This document shows positions 58,001 to 64,000 of a stretch of DNA of 64,000 nucleotides, piece by piece. Under the pieces are notes generated by a model. The model saw only the letters and a list, made by a program, of their open reading frames with translations. It was not told the DNA's origin and did not search any database. Numbering within the stretch: position 1 is the first letter of the stretch; each line of letters begins with the position of its first letter. The translations under genes were made by a program, and so were the position numbers. The stretch lies in assembly GCF_030848805.1 (NCBI RefSeq), contig NC_092363.1:22943774-23007773 (forward strand), written 5' to 3'. Source of the DNA: Temnothorax longispinosus (lineage: Eukaryota; Arthropoda; Insecta; Hymenoptera; Formicidae).

Positions 58001-61000
58001 TATCAATTTAAACGGACACGATTTCTTGCTACACTTTGGTTCCTGCCATCTTTCTTTCATACGGAAGAGAATGGCACGGAACTCCGCGCGTAAAATTACC
58101 AGGATGCGGGACGGGTTAAGAAATTACACCATAGGCCTGCGAACGTTGTTGCTGGGTTATTCCTTTTTCACGCGAGCGTGTCTGGCATAACAGTTGCGTC
58201 CTCTGCGAACGTGTGAAAGTTACCCGCGAATTAAAAACGAAACAAAGTCAGAAGCGGGATCGCACGTTATAGAAAACGTGCGGGCGAGTGAGCGAGCGGA
58301 TTTGCTTTCGATATTCATCCGTCGCCATTGAGTTCTGAGGGAACGTGAGCATATCGTTTTATAAAGCCTTAGAAAACGACGGCTTTCCGAGAGAGATGCA
58401 CCGGCGCGGCGCGGTGCATCCGCGAGGCAATAATCGTTCCCTGAGAAGGAGAAGAGTGCTTCAAGCGGAAAGTTCCCGGCACATTTTTCATTAAGCGCGC
58501 GAATCCTCGGATTTAATTGAAACCGAATATCACGACAGAGCTTGAAATTTCGTCCTTTTCGCGTTGCCTCTGCCTCTTTCTGTTCCCTCTTTTCCCTTGC
58601 AACGACGCAAGTTTTGGTCGAATAAATATATTCAAGGAATCTCGCAAATACGAACTGCCGCTTAATTTGAATATAATATAGCTTTTTTTGAATATAATAT
58701 AGCTTTTTTTTAATAAGCAGACAATGACGATATTTAAATGATTTAAAGACAATGTAATAACATGAAAATTCTTATTGGTAAGTATAAGTACAAGATGACT
58801 TTATACATATATTCATAAGTGCAGGCATTTCAAATAAATGTTTCAATTTAAATTCTCGAAATTTATGTAAAAGTCACATCTATTTACAATCGTGCAATTG
58901 ATTACTATAGATAATTATCACCAAATAAGAATCGAAAAGTTAAATTTTTCCGTCGTATTTTTTTCATATTCGTTATATTTGTACGATTTCGAATTTGCTT
59001 CATCGCATCGGTCATTACGTGAGTCATTCGAATTGAAACAATCTCGCGTTTCGCGACCGAGGGATCTCTGATTTGATCTCCGATCTATCTTTCATCGACT
59101 TGTAATACTGAAGCGAGCTGGTATATTCCGCGTAATCTGAATACCAGTACTCGCGGCACGCAAGGTCGGCCGATCGTCATCGAGGCGCTGGCGAACGCCG
59201 CGCGGTGAAAGTCCTATTCCGCGTGGAAGGGATCTCCTGGCCGCGTGTTCATGCAGGAACGAACACGGAATCGTTCTCGGAACGAAAGTCCCGGGTCTAC
59301 GGGTCGGGAAACTTCGACCGCCCGGTCTGCCGCGAAAGAGTTGCAAATGCTCGAAACACCGTGTTTTCGAATGGCAAGTCATAAGAGCTAACATGCTTCT
59401 TCAGAATATGTCGTTGTTAGAATAGATTTCAAGCTTTTTTCCATTCTACGCAGTTTCTAATATGTTTCAAGATGAATTCGAAACGAGTACAATATGTTTA
59501 ACTTGCTGTTGGAAATCGAATATGGCCGTAACAATGGCAATACCGGGTCTGATTGTGAGTCTGACTAAAAAGTAATGAAATACAGGTGGGATACAGGTCG
59601 AACGATTAAAACAGTTGAAACTCAAAGTGCAACGATATTGAATCGGTCTGAATGTGTGCCGCCGGTAAACATTCGCTATATTGAAAAAGCTCCATATTGC
59701 CGGTCACATTATTTTGGTAATTTTTATGCGGCCTCGATCGTTAATTATAAATAGCATTAAAATCTAATTAGCGCACCCGTGATAAAGCTTTGCGAAATTG
59801 CGAAATATTAATTTTCTATTTGCAGCGGCTGATCACCGAATATTTTGAAGTGGGTCGAAAATTTTATGCTAATAGCAGAGATTTTATGCGGGAAACGTTT
59901 AACGGACGGATGATAAAAAACTTTTCGACATCAATTTAATGCGAATTTAATTTATGCGAAAGATCTCTTTGTTATTCTGAAATAAACTTCGCGGAAAATT
60001 ATATATCTGCTCGAAACAGGTAGGACCGGTTTCCAAATCAAAATTGCAAAGTTCTGTCGCGAGAAATGAGATTGAATGATTCGATTGTAACGAGGTTTCT
60101 TGTATTTTCTATTGACGTATCTACTCCGTCATCTATAGTCAATGCAAATAAGTTGCTGCAATTTTTGATTGTTCTATTTTGAATGCAAGCCTCGGGGCTG
60201 CTTATGAATTTGACCTCCCATATTCTGCGCGCCATTAAGACGTCTATCAATCTCCTATCTTTGTCAGACTAATCAAACAATACGTCGCTTTGATTGTATT
60301 GCTGAAATAGGCACTTGATTGTCGTGATTACGGAAGGGGGCTACAAACGAGCTCGCGTGATAGATATCTCTCGCGGAGAGTACGTTCTATATATATAACG
60401 GGTATCATTATTACAGATACCTTGTTGCGCTTTTAGAAACGCTTTAGAACTTATTAACATTATAAATTGAAACCGACTTTTTTTTAATCTGTAAAAAATC
60501 TGTTGCTTGAATTTGAATCCCAGCTTTAATTGAATCTACCATAAATGCACATTTGATTATAAACAATTTTAATTATTACATCGTAATTACATCTAACAAA
60601 TGAGTACAATGTTTTTTGTAGAATTTCACATTGATCCGTAATTCGCCGAGCAGAAACATCAAAGTATTAACAGTTTCGAGCAACTGCTAAGTGAAGGGCT
60701 TCCCTCAAATTAAAGAAGCTCATAAATAATGCAATTAGTTATCATGCAATTTGAAGTGGTCTTTACGTTAATAGAATTTTAATTTCAAGCTTAGTTAAAA
60801 GCTTACTGAAACATTACGTCTTAAATTTGAAAAATAATGCAGGTAATTCAAAGTTTGAAGTAATAAATCTCCACGGTAGCGTGTCGTTAAAGAAAAGTTC
60901 TATATTTCACAAGAAATGATACCATTCCCTGTATCACGTTCCGTCAATTCTGAAAAATGTTATCGTTTTACCAGAACTCCGAAAACAACACTCCTTAATT

Positions 61001-62829
61001 TTTTGTAAATGTTAGGTATAAAACAATGGAGAACGAAATTTGATGGAATTTCGCAAAAGAGATTATCACGTCTTCTATTACGATCAAATTAAAGAATTCA
61101 GCTTGGGCGTTTTATATATGAGGCGCCATTTCGGCTCTACCGGAATGAAAAGGTTGCGAACTTGTAATCTCGTTAGAACGTAAAACTGGAAGTTTGCGAC
61201 TTCATAAATTCAATCTCACACGCCCGTATATAGTCGTTATTAAATTAAGCGCGGTCGCGTTCCAGGTCTGTTCTATCGATATTAGCCTACGTTTAAAATG
61301 GAATTAATGTGAAAATAATGCACAACGCATGAATTAGTATGCGAGTGCGAGATATCTCGTAATTCATTTAGCTAATATTTTTATAAATTTAGAAAGTATA
61401 CATCGCGTTACGTTTTTTCGCAGAGAAAGCTACTCGAAGAAATATCGATAAGTTTGGGTTTCTTGGAGAGAGAGAGATATATATATATAAATACACTTGA
61501 GAATTATATATTTTAGCAGGGGTGTACAGAATTTCTTAGACCACGCGATGTTTTCTTTTAACAATATGTTCGATTAATTTTTCGAAGTTTCTTTCCTAAT
61601 CGAAAGTTTCGTGAAATATTTTTGTCATAAAATATTGATCATTATCAAATATCGAACTTTCAAGTAAGGTTCTAGTTGAAGATTAACGAATAAACAATTA
61701 AAAGTTTACACTTGCAATTAAAAGAGAAAATATGTTTGATCTTTAAGTTTCCAAATAAATATCTTGAAGTTTCTAAATTTAGTGTTTGATTAGAGAGGTT
61801 CAATGTACTGCCGTGGCTATTTTGGACTAGACACGATCCTGGGGGCCCCGACGATATACTGTGTGAGCAACGTTAGCTTAAACCGTTACTCCGGCATGTC
61901 GCTTCACCTTTATCGTAGACGGAAATACAAACGCGCGGCATTTATTCTGTACGTGCGTAACATGTCTTCCGACTACCTCGGCGCATATTCTTCCGCAATT
62001 CCGTCGTGCTCGGACTATCAAATGACGATCTCCTAATAGGAATTGCAACAGTATCGACGAATTAAAAGTTGAAATTCAATATTCAAATTGCGGACGTAAT
62101 GCGCTCTGTTAAATCGCGATGTTAAATGCGCGTCCGCGCTCCGAATTCAATAATATGCTCGACAACAATGCGCTTTTGCTTCCACGAAAGTTTCTTGCGA
62201 CATCAAGTCCGACTCTAATTGTAAGCCATAGCGGTTAATCGACCAAAATCACGTCACACGATTACATTCTCGCGGAAAATGGCGGCGAGGGAAAAGAGAG
62301 CACGGGTGAAACCCGTGGCATTCGTAACGAAGCACACGGGGATGTTTCAACGCGTTGGATATGATAGATATGATCCGAGACTACTGGAACAGATGTACGA
62401 GTGTCCGGAAAGTGATTTATCGTACGGCCGGCCGGTCGGCTAAACTTTACGTCGGTGGATTTTTCCCGGTATTATGCCATGTACGGGGTGCCACGAAAAA
62501 CCTATGCAAATCAGTCGAATAATTCATGAATGGTTACTGAAAAAATTTTGTGAACGACACAGAAACACGAGTCGCGGAACATGACTTGTTAAACTCTAAT
62601 TTGGGTCGTTAACGTTTCGATTTTCGATGCAGGCTCCGAATTCTGTACAAAAGCTTTTTTTACGTTTAATGGATGTGGTTAATGGATGTGGTAAATTATA
62701 CATTTACGTGAGAATGTACACTGCACTTGAATTATATCATTTATAATGATACATATTAAAAACGATTAAAAGTTTACCGTGAATATAATGTTTTTTATAT
62801 ACATGTTATAACTCTAAAATATATCGCTC
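55081..62829. other. Large region without recognisable genes
   Basis: About 7.7 kb of AT-rich DNA with patches of moderate GC (56600-57060, 57470-57700, 58060-58520). Small tandem duplications occur at 55659-55712 (TTTTAAGTC.TAAAAT.TAGTAT) and 58668-58711 (GAATATAATATAGCTTTTTT twice). I see no coding exon with family resemblance and no RNA gene. It is compatible with a long first intron. Confidence 0.4.
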
Positions 62830-62979
62830 CCCGGAAAAAAAGGATTTGCTACTATAGGGACAACTAACATTTTTTGCTGCGAGAGCTAATTAATTTTGCA
62901 ATAATAGCAAAACTTTTTGTTATATTGCGACAATTAACAAATAGATTTGCTATAGTAGCAAATTCCTTTTTTCCGTGGA
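62830..62979. mobile_element. Hairpin element
   Basis: The ends CCGGAAAAAAAGGATTTGCT and AGCAAATTCCTTTTTTCCG are inverted, and pairing continues through ACTATAG / CTATAGT. The centre is AT-rich with further partial pairing (TTTGCAATAATAGCAAAA). About 150 bp. Confidence 0.75.
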
Positions 62980-64000
62980 TTGTTTTACTTTTGTTCAGTT
63001 AACACAATTACGTTTATATACGAACGTTCTTTTTCGCTTTAACGCAAAAGACTCAATCCAAAAGTCTGCTCAAGTATTTCAGTGACATTCTATGTAATTT
63101 TGCATGACGCAGAGGTGGAAAAATAATTTTTCTGCACGCACGGTGTTTGTCGGAGCACCTCGTATAACGCGCCGAATCCTGTGGGATTCGTATGCCACGC
63201 ACTCGTACTGGAAGTATCTCCTTTACTCGAGGGGGTATCTCAAGTTGGAATACCACACGGGAACTCGAGGCGAGGTCAGGATCCGCCGGAGGATACTCGC
63301 GAACGCGAGCTGCTGGGTAGTGATGGTGTGGATGCTCTCGCGCGTCGTGTCGAATAATTTAAAAAAACGTGCATTGAACTTTTTTAATGGCTCCCGTTGT
63401 ACATGTCAATGATCTCAGTCTTATAGTCATTTATTTTCTAGTGTCAAACATTTGTGTCGTTGAAAATAGCATCGTATGAATAAAATGTAGCAGCCGCTTT
63501 CCCTCGTACTTGTCGAAGCAAGTAAGCGTATTTGTTCGAAGAAAGCGTATATATTACAGCTTTTTCTTATTCACTTGAAATCAGAATATAGACTTTTACA
63601 AGAGATGGTGAAAAATACTGTGACGACATTCGAAGTGGGAATCTCGTAGCAAAGATACAAGATTAATTATACAAAATGTAAAATATGTTTTCTGTTTCGC
63701 ATTTTTACTTGAAAAGCGATTGTCTTTATGTTTGAATATTTGTTTTATTTTTTGTTACAAGAAAGAGAGAAAGAGAGAGAGTGAGATAGTGAGAGAGAAC
63801 TGATAATAAATAATACATAATAATATATCGTGATATATAGTGCATTGCTTGTACATTCAGGTGCACGGTAATGATACAATTTTCTGAAGACAGTGGCACC
63901 CTAACAAGCATCGCTTGCAGTGCATGCTTCACAATTTGCAAGCGAGTATTGGGTCGAGGGCCATCGCTACCTGTGCCTGTGCGCGATCTCCTACGCGTAG
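62980..64000. other. Window end, no gene seen
   Basis: Contains a GC-richer patch at 63140-63360 open in one frame for about 100 codons without family resemblance, and a GA-rich tract at 63765-63800. No supported gene. Confidence 0.35.

Noticed and set aside
63104..63412. 102-codon plus-strand frame
   Set aside because: Looks like a chance frame in a GC-richer patch; no recognisable motif.

Overview
This is a eukaryotic nuclear window, most likely from a hymenopteran insect and plausibly an ant. The protein genes are split by introns with GT..AG borders. The background is AT-rich with short CpG-rich promoter-like islands, and intergenic and intronic DNA is strewn with short hairpin (MITE-like) elements. 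No species can be named from the sequence alone.

Four genes are firmly recognised, plus one unnamed small gene. Along the window they are: an unrecognised 173-residue membrane/coiled-coil protein (9856-10738, minus); the deubiquitinase USP1 (13932-16609, minus, six coding exons, 639 residues); rasputin/G3BP (21003-24544, plus, eight coding exons); the matrix protein SPARC (34797-41070, plus, five coding exons, 308 residues); and the histone variant H2A.Z (43494-50732, plus, five coding exons, 128 residues). They are housekeeping or developmental genes in unrelated pathways: DNA-damage deubiquitination, stress-granule RNA binding, basement membrane and chromatin. No operon-like cooperation is implied.

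The first 9 kb is mobile DNA. Positions 1 to about 1480 form a large fold-back repeat built from about 154-bp units in two opposed tandem arrays. Positions 3520-7100 hold a decayed piggyBac-type element. An approximately 1.62-kb second element (4180-5798) splits its conserved transposase motif TNRYA. That inner element has inverted ends, seven subterminal copies of a CTCGAG-centred motif in opposed orientation, and an ORF with an HEEADT motif. It is the best candidate for something little described.

At least a dozen further hairpin elements lie in introns and spacers. Several have TTA/TAA target duplications and one is a clear nested insertion. The right end (52.5-64 kb) has two CpG-rich islands followed by about 9 kb in which I see no convincing coding exon. 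It could hold the promoter and first intron of a gene lying outside the window.

Exon coordinates were derived by hand from splice consensus, reading frame and family resemblance, and no alignment was run. 5' UTR and promoter calls are inference.
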